Source of the DNA: Flavivirga algicola
GTDB taxonomy: Bacteria > Bacteroidota > Bacteroidia > Flavobacteriales > Flavobacteriaceae
Assembly (NCBI RefSeq): GCF_012910715.1
Contig: NZ_JABBHF010000004.1
Location: 62,001-126,000, forward strand
Reading direction: 5' to 3'
DNA: 64,000 nt
In this document: one piece after another, positions 56,294 to 64,000 of the stretch
Layout: each line of letters starts with the position of its first letter
Position numbering within the stretch: position 1 is the first letter of the stretch
Notes under the pieces: model-generated
Told to the model about the DNA's origin: nothing
Database searches by the model: none
The model's input: the letters and a program-made list of their open reading frames with translations, nothing else
Position numbers and translations under genes: made by a program

Positions 56294-58087
56294 ATGGATA
56301 CCCCCGATTTAGAAATACAACTGAAGACCCTACCCAGTCAGCCTGGAGTTTATCAATATTACGATAAAGAAGGGACCATTCTGTATGTAGGGAAAGCTAA
56401 AAACCTAAAGAAGCGGGTTAGTTCCTATTTTACAAAGACACATGATAATGGAAAAACCAGGGTACTTGTAAAAAAAATTGCGAGCATAAAACATATTGTT
56501 GTAGAAACAGAGACGGATGCTTTGTTGTTGGAAAACAATTTGATTAAAAAGCATATGCCTCGTTATAACGTGATGCTTAAAGATGATAAATCCTACCCTT
56601 GGATTTGTATAAAAAAAGAACGTTTTCCAAGAGTATTTTCTACACGTCGAATCTTTAAAGATGGGAGCACGTATTTTGGACCTTACACCAGTATGAAAAC
56701 GGTTTCAACGCTGTTAGATCTAATAAAAGGGCTGTACCCCCTAAGAACATGTAATTACCATTTATCTCAAGAAAAAATCGAGAATGGTAAATACAAAGTA
56801 TGTTTAGAATATCATTTAGGAAACTGTAAAGGCGCTTGCGAAGGATTGGAGACCGAACAAGAATACCATAATAATGTAAAGGCTATTAAAGAAATTTTAA
56901 AAGGAAACTTTAAGGATTCGTTGACGCGATTTAAAATGCAAATGAAACAGCTTGCAGAAAACATGCTGTTTGAAGAAGCCCAAAAAATAAAAGAGAAAAT
57001 AGAAGTATTAGAAAATTATCAAGCAAAATCTACCATAGTAAATCCAAAAATTAGTAATGTGGATGTGTTCTCTATCATGAGTGACGAAAGTTACGGTTAT
57101 GTTAATTTTTTGCAACTTTCATACGGATCTATTATCAGATCACATACTTTAGAGGTGAAAAAGAAGTTGGACGAAACAGATTTACAACTTTTAGAGTTAG
57201 CTATTATTGAGATTAGGCAGCGTTTTAATTCTAATTCAAAAGAAATTTATGTGCCTTTTAAAGTAGATCTGGGTAATGATGTTAAAGTAACTGTGCCAAA
57301 ATTAGGAGATAAAAAACATATTTTGGATTTATCACTCAGGAACGCAAAATATTATAGAATGGAGCGTTTTAAGCAAGATAAAATTGTGGATCCAGATAGG
57401 CATGCCAATAGAATTATGGCTCAGATGAAGGCAGATTTAAGACTCTCTAGTGAGCCAAGACATATTGAATGTTTTGATAATTCTAATATACAAGGAACAA
57501 ATCCGGTAGCCGCATGTGTGGTTTTTAAAAATGGGAAACCCAGCAAAAAAGATTATCGTCATTTTAATATTAAAACAGTAGAAGGGCCAGATGATTTTGC
57601 ATCTATGGAAGAAGTGGTGTACAGACGATATAAACGATTGGTTGAAGAACAAAAACCATTGCCACAATTAATTATTATTGATGGAGGTAAAGGGCAATTG
57701 TCATCAGCATTAAAAAGTTTAGATGCTTTAAATTTAAGAGGCAAAATAGCAATTATAGGAATTGCAAAACGCCTGGAAGAGCTATTTTATCCAAACGACC
57801 CCATTCCGTTATACTTAGATAAGAAAAGTGAAACCTTAAAAATTATACAACAATTGCGTAATGAAGCGCATCGTTTCGGAATTGAACATCATAGAAATAA
57901 ACGTAGTAAAAGTGCGTTAAATACAGAGCTGGAAACAATCACTGGAATAGGAGATAAAACAGTTGTAGAATTGTTGAAACATTTTAAATCTGCTAAACGT
58001 GTAGCAAATGCCAAGTTGGACGAGTTGGAAGCTGTTGTAGGTGTTTCAAGAGCAGAAAAAGTTTATAATTATTACCACAATAAATGA
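56294..58087 (+). CDS. uvrC: Excinuclease ABC subunit C
   Basis: Makes both incisions in nucleotide excision repair. 597 residues. GIY-YIG nuclease domain at the N-terminus (PGVYQYYDKEGTILYVGKAKNLKKRV), a UVR motif near 210 (NMLFEEAQKIKEKIEVLENYQ), the RNase H-like C-terminal nuclease with the acidic residues (IECFDNSNIQGTNPVA, IIIDGGKGQLSSA) and tandem HhH motifs (ITGIGDKTVVELLKHFKS, VVGVSRAEKVYNYY). The patatin gene overlaps it by four bases. Confidence 0.97.
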   Translation: MDTPDLEIQLKTLPSQPGVYQYYDKEGTILYVGKAKNLKKRVSSYFTKTHDNGKTRVLVKKIASIKHIVVETETDALLLENNLIKKHMPRYNVMLKDDKSYPWICIKKERFPRVFSTRRIFKDGSTYFGPYTSMKTVSTLLDLIKGLYPLRTCNYHLSQEKIENGKYKVCLEYHLGNCKGACEGLETEQEYHNNVKAIKEILKGNFKDSLTRFKMQMKQLAENMLFEEAQKIKEKIEVLENYQAKSTIVNPKISNVDVFSIMSDESYGYVNFLQLSYGSIIRSHTLEVKKKLDETDLQLLELAIIEIRQRFNSNSKEIYVPFKVDLGNDVKVTVPKLGDKKHILDLSLRNAKYYRMERFKQDKIVDPDRHANRIMAQMKADLRLSSEPRHIECFDNSNIQGTNPVAACVVFKNGKPSKKDYRHFNIKTVEGPDDFASMEEVVYRRYKRLVEEQKPLPQLIIIDGGKGQLSSALKSLDALNLRGKIAIIGIAKRLEELFYPNDPIPLYLDKKSETLKIIQQLRNEAHRFGIEHHRNKRSKSALNTELETITGIGDKTVVELLKHFKSAKRVANAKLDELEAVVGVSRAEKVYNYYHNK

Positions 58088-60321
58088 AGTACATATTAGT
58101 GTCTATATTAATGTTTTTTTGTTTTGGGAGCTATGCTCAAGATATGGAAAATAATAATGATGTTAAAGTTGGTTTGGTGCTAAGTGGGGGTGGTGCAAAA
58201 GGGTTGGCACATATAGGGGCTCTTAAAGTTATTGATAGTTTAGGCGTGAAAGTTGACTATGTTGCGGGAACTAGTATGGGGGCTATTATTGGGTCGTTAT
58301 ATGCATCAGGGTATTCTGGAAATCAGCTAGATTCTATTTTTAAAGAAATCGATTTTGATAATATTATAACCGATAATTTACCTAGAGCCTCTAAAGCATT
58401 TTTTGAACGTAGTAATGATGAAAAATATGCTATAAAACTTCCTTTTAATAATTTTAAAATTGCATTACCATCTGCTCTTTCCCGAGGTCAAAATACATAC
58501 AACCTACTTTCAAAATTAACGTTACATGTTAATGAAATAGACCATTTTAGTGAGTTGCCCATTCCGTTTTTTTGCATTGCAACAAATATTGAAACAGGAC
58601 AAGCTGTTATGTTGGATAAAGGAAATTTGGCCCAATCTGTTATGGCTAGCGGTGCCTTACCTTCTATATTTCAACCAGTGGTTATTAACGATCAGATATT
58701 AACCGATGGTGGTGTGGTAAATAACTACCCAATTGATGAATTGAGAGCAAAGGGTATGGATGTCATTATAGGGGTTGATGTTCAAGATGGATTGGCAGGT
58801 CGCGAAAAATTGGTCTCGGCACCAGAAGTTTTGCTCCAAATTAATAATTTTAGGACGATTAAGGACATGAAATTAAAGGCGCCTAAAACAGATATTTATA
58901 TAAAACCTGATATCAAGGATTTTAATGTGGTGTCTTTTAGTGAAGGCGTTAAAATTATTGAAACAGGAAAGCAAGCTGCTATAAGTAAAGCAGCAGATTT
59001 GAAAGCTTTAATAAAAAATAGACAAAAAGCGGAAATTACCCCAAAAATAAAAATACAGGCACAGGATAGTATCGTCATTAATACACTTTCTCTCTCGGAT
59101 AAAGGACATTATTCAAGAGCTTATGTTTTGGGTAAGCTGAAATTAAAACTAAACAAAAAAGTGAGTTATGAAGATTTTAATAATGGTGTGAACAGTTTGG
59201 TGGCCACAAATAATTTCGATTCGTTTCAGTATGAACTTAAAAAAACAGAAGGGGAAGAAGGATACAATTTATATGCAAATTTAAAGGAAACTAAAAATAC
59301 TACTTTTTTAAAAGCAGGAGTGCACTACGACGATTTATATAAGAGTGCATTATTAGTAAATCTAACAAAAAACCATTTTTTATTTGATAATGATGTGGCA
59401 TCATTAGATATCATTTTAGGAGATAATGTTAGGTATAACTTCGAATATTTAATTGATAAGGGTTTCTATTGGAGTATTGGGCTAAAATCCAGATTTCAAC
59501 AATTTCATAAAAATATAAGTGCACGATTATTATTTGAAAATGATGAAAATATAGTGCCGGCAGTCAATAAGATAGATGCAGAACTACAGGATCAAACGAA
59601 TCAATTTTATGTACAAACACTATTTAGGAAGGATTTTGCCTTAAGTTTAGGTGCAGAACATAAGCGTTTAGAAATAAAATCACCAACGCTTGCGTCAAAC
59701 GATCCAGAGGAAGAGTTCATATTTGAAAATACCGATTATTTTAGCGTTTTTGGAAATTTAAAGTTAGATACCTACGACAATAAGTATTTTCCAAAAAGAG
59801 GGTTTTATTTTAATGGAGATGCGCACCTATATCTTTATGCATCAAAATATAATAAGACTTTTGATAGGTTTTCGATAGTTAGAGCAGATATGGGTTATGC
59901 TTTTAGTGTTTCAGATAAACTGGCATTCAATTTACAATCGCATGGCGGGTTTAAATTAGGAGATAAATCTACTCAGACTTTAGATTTTGCACTTGGGGGC
60001 TATGGCAATAATTTAATCAATAATTTTGTCCCCTTTTTGGGGTATGACTTTTTTTCACTTACAGGAGATAGTTATGTAAAGGGGTCTATTAATGCTGATT
60101 ATGAGATTTTTAAAAACCATCATATTACCTTAGAAGGGAATTGGGCAAATGTAGGTGACAACATATTTGATTCGGGTGAGTGGTTTTCATTTTCAGATTA
60201 TAACGGCTATGCATTAGGTTATGCTATAGATACTTTTGTTGGGCCTATTCAAGGAAAATTTAGTTATTCTCCCGAACAAAAAGAGGGTATCTGGTTTTTC
60301 AATATAGGTTTTTGGTTTTAA
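58084..60321 (+). CDS. Patatin-like phospholipase with POTRA/barrel domain (PlpD-like)
   Basis: 745 residues, signal peptide to about GSYAQ. The patatin part has the oxyanion loop GGGAKG (35-40), nucleophile Ser64 in AGTSMGA and the catalytic Asp208 in LTDGGVVNNYP. A POTRA-like region (about 325-405) and an outer-membrane barrel of the BamA/Omp85 type follow, ending in FNIGFWF with a terminal aromatic. This is the layout of a type Vd autotransporter lipase. It may insert in the outer membrane and expose or release the lipase domain. It overlaps uvrC by four bases, a common tail gene of uvrC in this family. Confidence 0.9.
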   Translation: MKYILVSILMFFCFGSYAQDMENNNDVKVGLVLSGGGAKGLAHIGALKVIDSLGVKVDYVAGTSMGAIIGSLYASGYSGNQLDSIFKEIDFDNIITDNLPRASKAFFERSNDEKYAIKLPFNNFKIALPSALSRGQNTYNLLSKLTLHVNEIDHFSELPIPFFCIATNIETGQAVMLDKGNLAQSVMASGALPSIFQPVVINDQILTDGGVVNNYPIDELRAKGMDVIIGVDVQDGLAGREKLVSAPEVLLQINNFRTIKDMKLKAPKTDIYIKPDIKDFNVVSFSEGVKIIETGKQAAISKAADLKALIKNRQKAEITPKIKIQAQDSIVINTLSLSDKGHYSRAYVLGKLKLKLNKKVSYEDFNNGVNSLVATNNFDSFQYELKKTEGEEGYNLYANLKETKNTTFLKAGVHYDDLYKSALLVNLTKNHFLFDNDVASLDIILGDNVRYNFEYLIDKGFYWSIGLKSRFQQFHKNISARLLFENDENIVPAVNKIDAELQDQTNQFYVQTLFRKDFALSLGAEHKRLEIKSPTLASNDPEEEFIFENTDYFSVFGNLKLDTYDNKYFPKRGFYFNGDAHLYLYASKYNKTFDRFSIVRADMGYAFSVSDKLAFNLQSHGGFKLGDKSTQTLDFALGGYGNNLINNFVPFLGYDFFSLTGDSYVKGSINADYEIFKNHHITLEGNWANVGDNIFDSGEWFSFSDYNGYALGYAIDTFVGPIQGKFSYSPEQKEGIWFFNIGFWF

Positions 60322-60375
60322 AACAATAAGCGATTTTAATTAAAACTCCAAAAAAATCACGATATTTGTATAGTT

Positions 60376-60441
60376 ATGCAAACTTTTTGGCAAGGACTTT
60401 TATTATTCTTACACTATCTTATCAAGAGAAACCCTGAGTAA
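60376..60441 (+). other. Possible 21-codon ORF in the hmgA leader
   Basis: ATG at 60376 codes MQTFWQGLLLFLHYLIKRNPE, then TAA. It would be a small hydrophobic peptide. There is no ribosome-binding site or homologue that I recognise, so the case is weak; it may be a leader peptide or chance. Confidence 0.2.
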
Positions 60442-60472
60442 GCAGGTTTTATTGTATCTTTAATATACCATA

Positions 60473-60498
60473 TTCAGGTTTAGGTATTTATACCTGAA
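60473..60498 (+). promoter_or_regulatory. Hairpin/operator-like repeats upstream of hmgA
   Basis: TTCAGGT (60473-60479) pairs with ACCTGAA (60492-60498); inside is AGGTA-TTTA-TACCT. CAGGTTT also occurs at 60442. These lie 36-60 bases before the hmgA ATG, a good position for an operator of an aromatic-catabolism regulator. Confidence 0.4.
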
Positions 60499-60533
60499 AC
60501 TTTATAGTTTTTAATCTTTAAATTTTAGAAGCA

Positions 60534-61691
60534 ATGCCTTTTTATCATAAATTAGGACGTATTCCTCATAAGCGTCATATTCAATTTAAAAAACCAGATG
60601 GCAGTTTGTATTATGAGCAACTATTTGGTACCATAGGGTTCGATGGTATGTCTACCAATAGCTATCATGAACAGCGTCCCACCCAGGTAAAAGAAATAAA
60701 AAAACAGTACAGTGTCGCTCCAAAAATTGCTTTAGAGAATAATATAAAATCATATCGTTTAAAGGGTTTTCAAATAAAACCAGAAACGGATTATTTAGAA
60801 AGCAGAAAAACAGTACTTGTAAATAGTGATTGTGCTATTGTATTGGCAGCACCAAAAGAATCTACAAACCATTATTTTTATAAAAACACCGATGCGGATG
60901 AACTTATTTTTATTCATAAAGGAACAGGTAAATTAAGAACCATGTTAGGTAACCTCAATTTTAAGTACGGGGATTATCTATTGATACCAAGAGGGATTAT
61001 TTATAAAATAGATTTCGATACAGAAGATAACAGGTTGTTTATAGTCGAATCTCACAGGCCTATTTACACACCAAAACGTTATAGAAATTGGTTTGGGCAA
61101 TTATTAGAACATGCGCCGTTTTGTGAACGTGATATCCGCAGGCCTGAAGAGTTAGAAACACACAATGAATCTGGAGATTTTCTAATAAAAGTAAAAAAAC
61201 AAGGAGATATTATAGAAATGGTGTATGCATCACACCCTTTTGATGTCGTTGGATATGATGGATATAATTACCCCTATGCCTTTTCAATTCATGATTTTGA
61301 ACCTATAACAGGTCGTATTCATCAGCCACCTCCGGTGCACCAGACTTTTGAGACCGATGCCTTTGTCGTGTGTAGTTTTGTGCCTCGATTATACGATTAC
61401 CATCCTCAAGCTATTCCAGCACCCTATAATCACAGTAACATAGATAGTGATGAGGTACTGTATTATGTTGATGGTGATTTTATGAGTAGAAATGACATTG
61501 AAGCGGGCCATATATCATTACACCCAGCAGGAATTCCACATGGTCCACACCCTGGAGCGGCAGAAAGAAGTATTGGTAAGGTGAAAACCGACGAGTTGGC
61601 TGTTATGGTAGATACATTTAAACCTTTAATGGTAACCGAAGAAGCTATGAAAATAGCAGATGAAAGTTACTACAAATCTTGGTTGGAGTAA
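60534..61691 (+). CDS. hmgA: Homogentisate 1,2-dioxygenase
   Basis: Opens the homogentisate ring to maleylacetoacetate; iron-dependent cupin enzyme in tyrosine/phenylalanine breakdown. 385 residues, the shorter bacterial class. Opening PFYHKLGRIPHKRHIQF, the cupin patch FIHKGTGKLRTMLGNL, the iron/substrate region YNHSNIDSDEVLYYVDGDFMS and HPAGIPHGPHPGAAERS are family marks. hppD follows after a repeat-filled 95-base gap, so the two catalyse consecutive steps and are likely one transcript. Confidence 0.94.
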   Translation: MPFYHKLGRIPHKRHIQFKKPDGSLYYEQLFGTIGFDGMSTNSYHEQRPTQVKEIKKQYSVAPKIALENNIKSYRLKGFQIKPETDYLESRKTVLVNSDCAIVLAAPKESTNHYFYKNTDADELIFIHKGTGKLRTMLGNLNFKYGDYLLIPRGIIYKIDFDTEDNRLFIVESHRPIYTPKRYRNWFGQLLEHAPFCERDIRRPEELETHNESGDFLIKVKKQGDIIEMVYASHPFDVVGYDGYNYPYAFSIHDFEPITGRIHQPPPVHQTFETDAFVVCSFVPRLYDYHPQAIPAPYNHSNIDSDEVLYYVDGDFMSRNDIEAGHISLHPAGIPHGPHPGAAERSIGKVKTDELAVMVDTFKPLMVTEEAMKIADESYYKSWLE

Positions 61692-61697
61692 TTTGTC

Positions 61698-61770
61698 ATT
61701 CCTGCGAAAGTGGAGCCCCATTTTATCAAAATTCAATTTCAAACAATAAGATTCCCGCGAAAGCGGGAAT
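61698..61770. repeat. GAAA-loop palindromes in the hmgA-hppD gap (one decayed, one perfect)
   Basis: At 61751-61770 ATTCCCGC-GAAA-GCGGGAAT is perfect; at 61698-61714 is a decayed copy (CATTCCTGC-GAAA-GTGGAG). They make up most of the 95 bases between the hmgA stop and the hppD start. Confidence 0.8.
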
Positions 61771-61786
61771 GATAAAAATATACATC

Positions 61787-62947
61787 ATGAGTAAAGAAAT
61801 AAAATCAGTAGACTATGGTCTAGAAAAAATATTTGAAGGCGCGCAAGATTTTTTGCCGCTTTTAGGAACAGATTATATCGAGTTTTATGTAGGTAATGCC
61901 AAGCAATCAGCCCATTTTTATAAAACAGCATTTGGATTTCAGTCCTATGCCTATAAAGGTTTAGAAACGGGATCTAAAGATGCTGTAAGTTATGTGCTTA
62001 AGCAGGATAAAATACGTCTTGTGCTAACCACGCCGCTAAATAGTAAATCACCTATAAACAATCACATTGTAAAGCATGGTGACGGTGTTAAAGTCATAGC
62101 ACTATGGGTAGAAGATGCCAGAAAAGCGTATCAGGAAACCACCAGCCGTGGTGCAAAATCGTATATGGAACCAGTTGTAGAAAAAGATGAATACGGCGAA
62201 GTTGTTAGGGCTGGGATTTACACATATGGAGAAACGGTACATATGTTTGTTGAACGCAAAAATTATAATGGCTCATTTTTGCCAGGTTTTGATGAGTGGA
62301 AATCAGATTATAACCCAGAGCCAGTTGGGCTTAAGTATATTGATCATATGGTAGGAAATGTAGGTTGGGGTGAGATGAATACCTGGGTAAAATGGTATGA
62401 AGATGTTATGGGTTTTGAAAATTTCTTATCCTTTGACGATAAACAAATTCATACCGAATATTCAGCTTTAATGAGTAAGGTAATGAGTAATGGAAATGGA
62501 CGTATAAAATTTCCGATAAATGAGCCAGCAGAAGGCAAGAAAAAATCGCAAATAGAAGAATATCTAGATTTTTACGAAGGTCCAGGAGTCCAGCATATAG
62601 CTGTTGCAACGGATGATATTATTACCACAGTTTCTAGTTTAAGAGCCAGAGGTATTGAGTTTTTATCAACACCGCCAGAGGCATATTATAAGGCAGTACC
62701 AGAACGGTTAGAAGCACATGACCATGAACTAAGAGAAGATATTGAGACATTAAAAAGCTTAGGCATCATGATTGACGCTGATGAAGAAGGGTATTTACTG
62801 CAAATTTTCACTAAACCAGTTGAAGATAGGCCAACATTATTTTTCGAAATTATTCAGCGTATGGGAGCTCGTGGTTTTGGGGCAGGAAACTTTAAAGCAC
62901 TTTTCGAGTCTATTGAAAGAGAGCAAGCCAATAGAGGTACGTTATAG
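61787..62947 (+). CDS. hppD: 4-hydroxyphenylpyruvate dioxygenase
   Basis: Converts 4-hydroxyphenylpyruvate to homogentisate; Fe(II) enzyme of two VOC domains. The ATG at 61787 gives 386 residues; a longer frame from 61679 runs through the palindrome repeats and is rejected. Iron ligands: His187 in GLKYIDHMVGN, His270 in GPGVQHIAVATDD and Glu354 in TLFFEIIQRMG. The C-terminus GFGAGNFKALFESIE is the usual gating helix. Product feeds HmgA just upstream. Confidence 0.96.
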   Translation: MSKEIKSVDYGLEKIFEGAQDFLPLLGTDYIEFYVGNAKQSAHFYKTAFGFQSYAYKGLETGSKDAVSYVLKQDKIRLVLTTPLNSKSPINNHIVKHGDGVKVIALWVEDARKAYQETTSRGAKSYMEPVVEKDEYGEVVRAGIYTYGETVHMFVERKNYNGSFLPGFDEWKSDYNPEPVGLKYIDHMVGNVGWGEMNTWVKWYEDVMGFENFLSFDDKQIHTEYSALMSKVMSNGNGRIKFPINEPAEGKKKSQIEEYLDFYEGPGVQHIAVATDDIITTVSSLRARGIEFLSTPPEAYYKAVPERLEAHDHELREDIETLKSLGIMIDADEEGYLLQIFTKPVEDRPTLFFEIIQRMGARGFGAGNFKALFESIEREQANRGTL

Positions 62948-63026
62948 CTAGGCTAAAAAGTGGGTTTGTTGTAACAAATTAGTGTTAAGCTCTTCTAATA
63001 ACAAGAGGCGGTTTAAAGAATTTTTA

Positions 63027-63034
63027 TATTTTTG
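63027..63034 (+). promoter_or_regulatory. -7 promoter box of the DUF3108 gene
   Basis: TATTTTTG matches TAnnTTTG and lies 76 bases before the ATG. Confidence 0.4.
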
Positions 63035-63109
63035 GAACAGTAATTGTAATTTCAAAGATATAGCAATAAAATGTGCATTAAGAAGTTACATTATCAAGAC
63101 CCATAACAA

Positions 63110-63889
63110 ATGAAGAATACACTACTTATATTAACTGCAATATTAGCCGTACAAATGTCTTTTGCTCAGCAAGAACCTGCATTTGGAAATGGCGAATGGT
63201 TTAAATTTAAAATGAGCTATAGTGGCTTTTTAAAAGCTGGGAATGCCACGCTTACCGTTAAAGATACCAAATTAAATAATAAAGATGTTTATCATGTTGT
63301 AGGTAAAGGCTGGACTACAGGCATGATAAAATGGTTTTTTAAAGTAAAAGACAGGTATGAAAGTTACTTTGATAAATACACCATTATGCCTTATAAATTT
63401 GTTAGAAATATAGATGAAGGCGGTCATACAAAAGATATTGAAATAGATTTTGATCAAACAAACCATAAGGCTTACGTAAACAATAAAAAGCACAATAAGA
63501 AAACAGTTATTGATACGAAGCCTAATATTCAGGATATGGTATCAACGTTTTACTATTTGCGTAATAATTTGGATACTAGAAAGTTAAAACCAGGTGATGA
63601 GGTGAGAGTCGATATGTTTTTTGATGAAGAAAACTACGGATTCAAACTGCAATTTCTTGGAGAAGAAATTCTAGATACCGATTTTGGCGAAGTAGAATCT
63701 TTAAAATTTAGGCCGTATGTTATGGCTGGGCGTGTTTTTAAAGAAGAAGAAAGTTTAACGCTATGGGTGTCAAAAGACAAAAATAAAGTACCTTTGCGAA
63801 TTAAAGCTGATTTGGCAGTAGGATCTCTTAGAGCTGACCTTGAAGCTTTTAAAGGGCTGAAACATCCTTTTAAAATAGTTGTTAGATAA
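63110..63889 (+). CDS. Secreted DUF3108-domain protein
   Basis: 259 residues with a signal peptide (LLILTAILAVQMSFAQQ). The DUF3108 region follows: EPAFGNGEWFKFKMSYSGFLKAGNATL, GKGWTTGMIKWFFKVKDRYESYFD, YYLRNNLDTRKLKPGDEVRVDMFFDEE, LWVSKDKNKVPLRI. Periplasmic, beta-rich; function is unknown. It lies between hppD and the tryptophan dioxygenase-like gene, ten bases before the latter. Confidence 0.85.
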   Translation: MKNTLLILTAILAVQMSFAQQEPAFGNGEWFKFKMSYSGFLKAGNATLTVKDTKLNNKDVYHVVGKGWTTGMIKWFFKVKDRYESYFDKYTIMPYKFVRNIDEGGHTKDIEIDFDQTNHKAYVNNKKHNKKTVIDTKPNIQDMVSTFYYLRNNLDTRKLKPGDEVRVDMFFDEENYGFKLQFLGEEILDTDFGEVESLKFRPYVMAGRVFKEEESLTLWVSKDKNKVPLRIKADLAVGSLRADLEAFKGLKHPFKIVVR

Positions 63890-63899
63890 TTAATAGATT

Positions 63900-64000
63900 T
63901 TGAATTCAAAAATAACCGACCAACTAAAAGAGAAATACGAGGCAATAGATCAGGATTATGAGACTTATTTAGAAGGGTTGCTACATAGTAAACCTATTAA
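63900..64000 (+). CDS. Tryptophan 2,3-dioxygenase family protein (N-terminal fragment)
   Basis: Starts at TTG 63900 and runs off the right edge after 33 codons. The visible residues include LKEKYEAIDQDYETYLEGLL and HSKPI, which resemble the opening of flavobacterial tryptophan 2,3-dioxygenase-like proteins as I remember them. No catalytic residue is in view. The location after hppD and a DUF3108 gene suits aromatic breakdown. Confidence 0.5.
   Translation, partial: MNSKITDQLKEKYEAIDQDYETYLEGLLHSKPI

Noticed and set aside
60418-60428. CTTATCAAGAG before hmgA, the start of the SAM-I riboswitch consensus
   Set aside because: The conserved GGTGGAGGGA part and the later stems are missing, and the downstream gene is not in methionine metabolism.

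Overview
The window is an AT-rich stretch of chromosome from a marine-type Flavobacteriaceae bacterium (Bacteroidota). The evidence is type IX secretion parts and cargo (PorZ, two proteins with C-terminal sorting domains), TonB-dependent receptors, many secreted or lipid-anchored proteins, an atpD-atpC pair standing apart from other ATP synthase genes, DUF4270 and DUF2007 genes, and repeated promoter boxes of the Bacteroidota form TAnnTTTG with TTG about 17-23 bases upstream. No rRNA, tRNA, CRISPR array, complete insertion sequence, prophage or recognised defence cluster was seen. Nearly all of it reads as ordinary core genome with small accessory inserts.

Layout. 1-2.3 kb: a secreted/outer-membrane protein gene (partial) divergent from NADP-type glutamate dehydrogenase. 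2.4-12.1 kb: an acyltransferase, then porZ-recO-TonB receptor, a secreted T9SS cargo protein and recX. 12.1-22.1 kb: a cupin-like protein, then a dispersed biotin region: bioB, two tandem ATP-grasp genes, a ketoacyl synthase, an unknown gene, and the bioF-DUF2007-bioD-bioA run. 22.1-26.8 kb: a DUF2975 membrane-protein pair with its HTH regulator, small hypotheticals, an umuC-umuD pair in reversed order and a GNAT acetyltransferase. 26.8-28.8 kb: atpD-atpC separated by a chain of hairpins. 28.9-38.0 kb: a lipid-anchored SGNH-like hydrolase with a TonB receptor, glmS, a DUF4270 lipoprotein and a half-length glycogen-synthase-like protein. 38.2-43.0 kb: panC-panD-flippase-like protein-esterase-like protein-radA. 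43.4-51.4 kb: a LamG-containing T9SS protein, ileS, a DksA-like gene and lspA. 51.4-56.2 kb: a folate cyclo-ligase, a histidine kinase/receiver pair, and a RimK-type ligase with an AspA-type hydrolase. 56.3-64 kb: uvrC with an outer-membrane patatin, then aromatic amino acid catabolism (hmgA, hppD, a DUF3108 gene and the start of what looks like tryptophan 2,3-dioxygenase).

How genes work together. Biotin synthesis steps from pimeloyl-ACP onward (BioF, BioA, BioD, BioB) are all present; no bioC/bioH/bioW is seen, and the stand-alone ketoacyl synthase is a candidate for the upstream step. PanC and PanD give pantothenate from beta-alanine. HppD and HmgA form consecutive steps of tyrosine breakdown. 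PorZ serves the secretion system that would export the two sorted proteins and possibly others.

The most interesting non-genic structure: four consecutive hairpins between atpD and atpC, a perfect 19-bp AT-rich inverted repeat downstream of glmS, a family of short GAAA-loop palindromes (ATTCCCG-type), a palindrome read in frame inside ileS, and several genes whose promoter box lies only 4-6 bases before the start codon, suggesting leaderless or nearly leaderless mRNA. I found no clear new multi-gene system; the best candidates for undescribed biology are the biotin-linked ketoacyl synthase, the conserved-looking pseudoenzymes (half glycogen synthase, serine-less esterase) and the hairpin chain.
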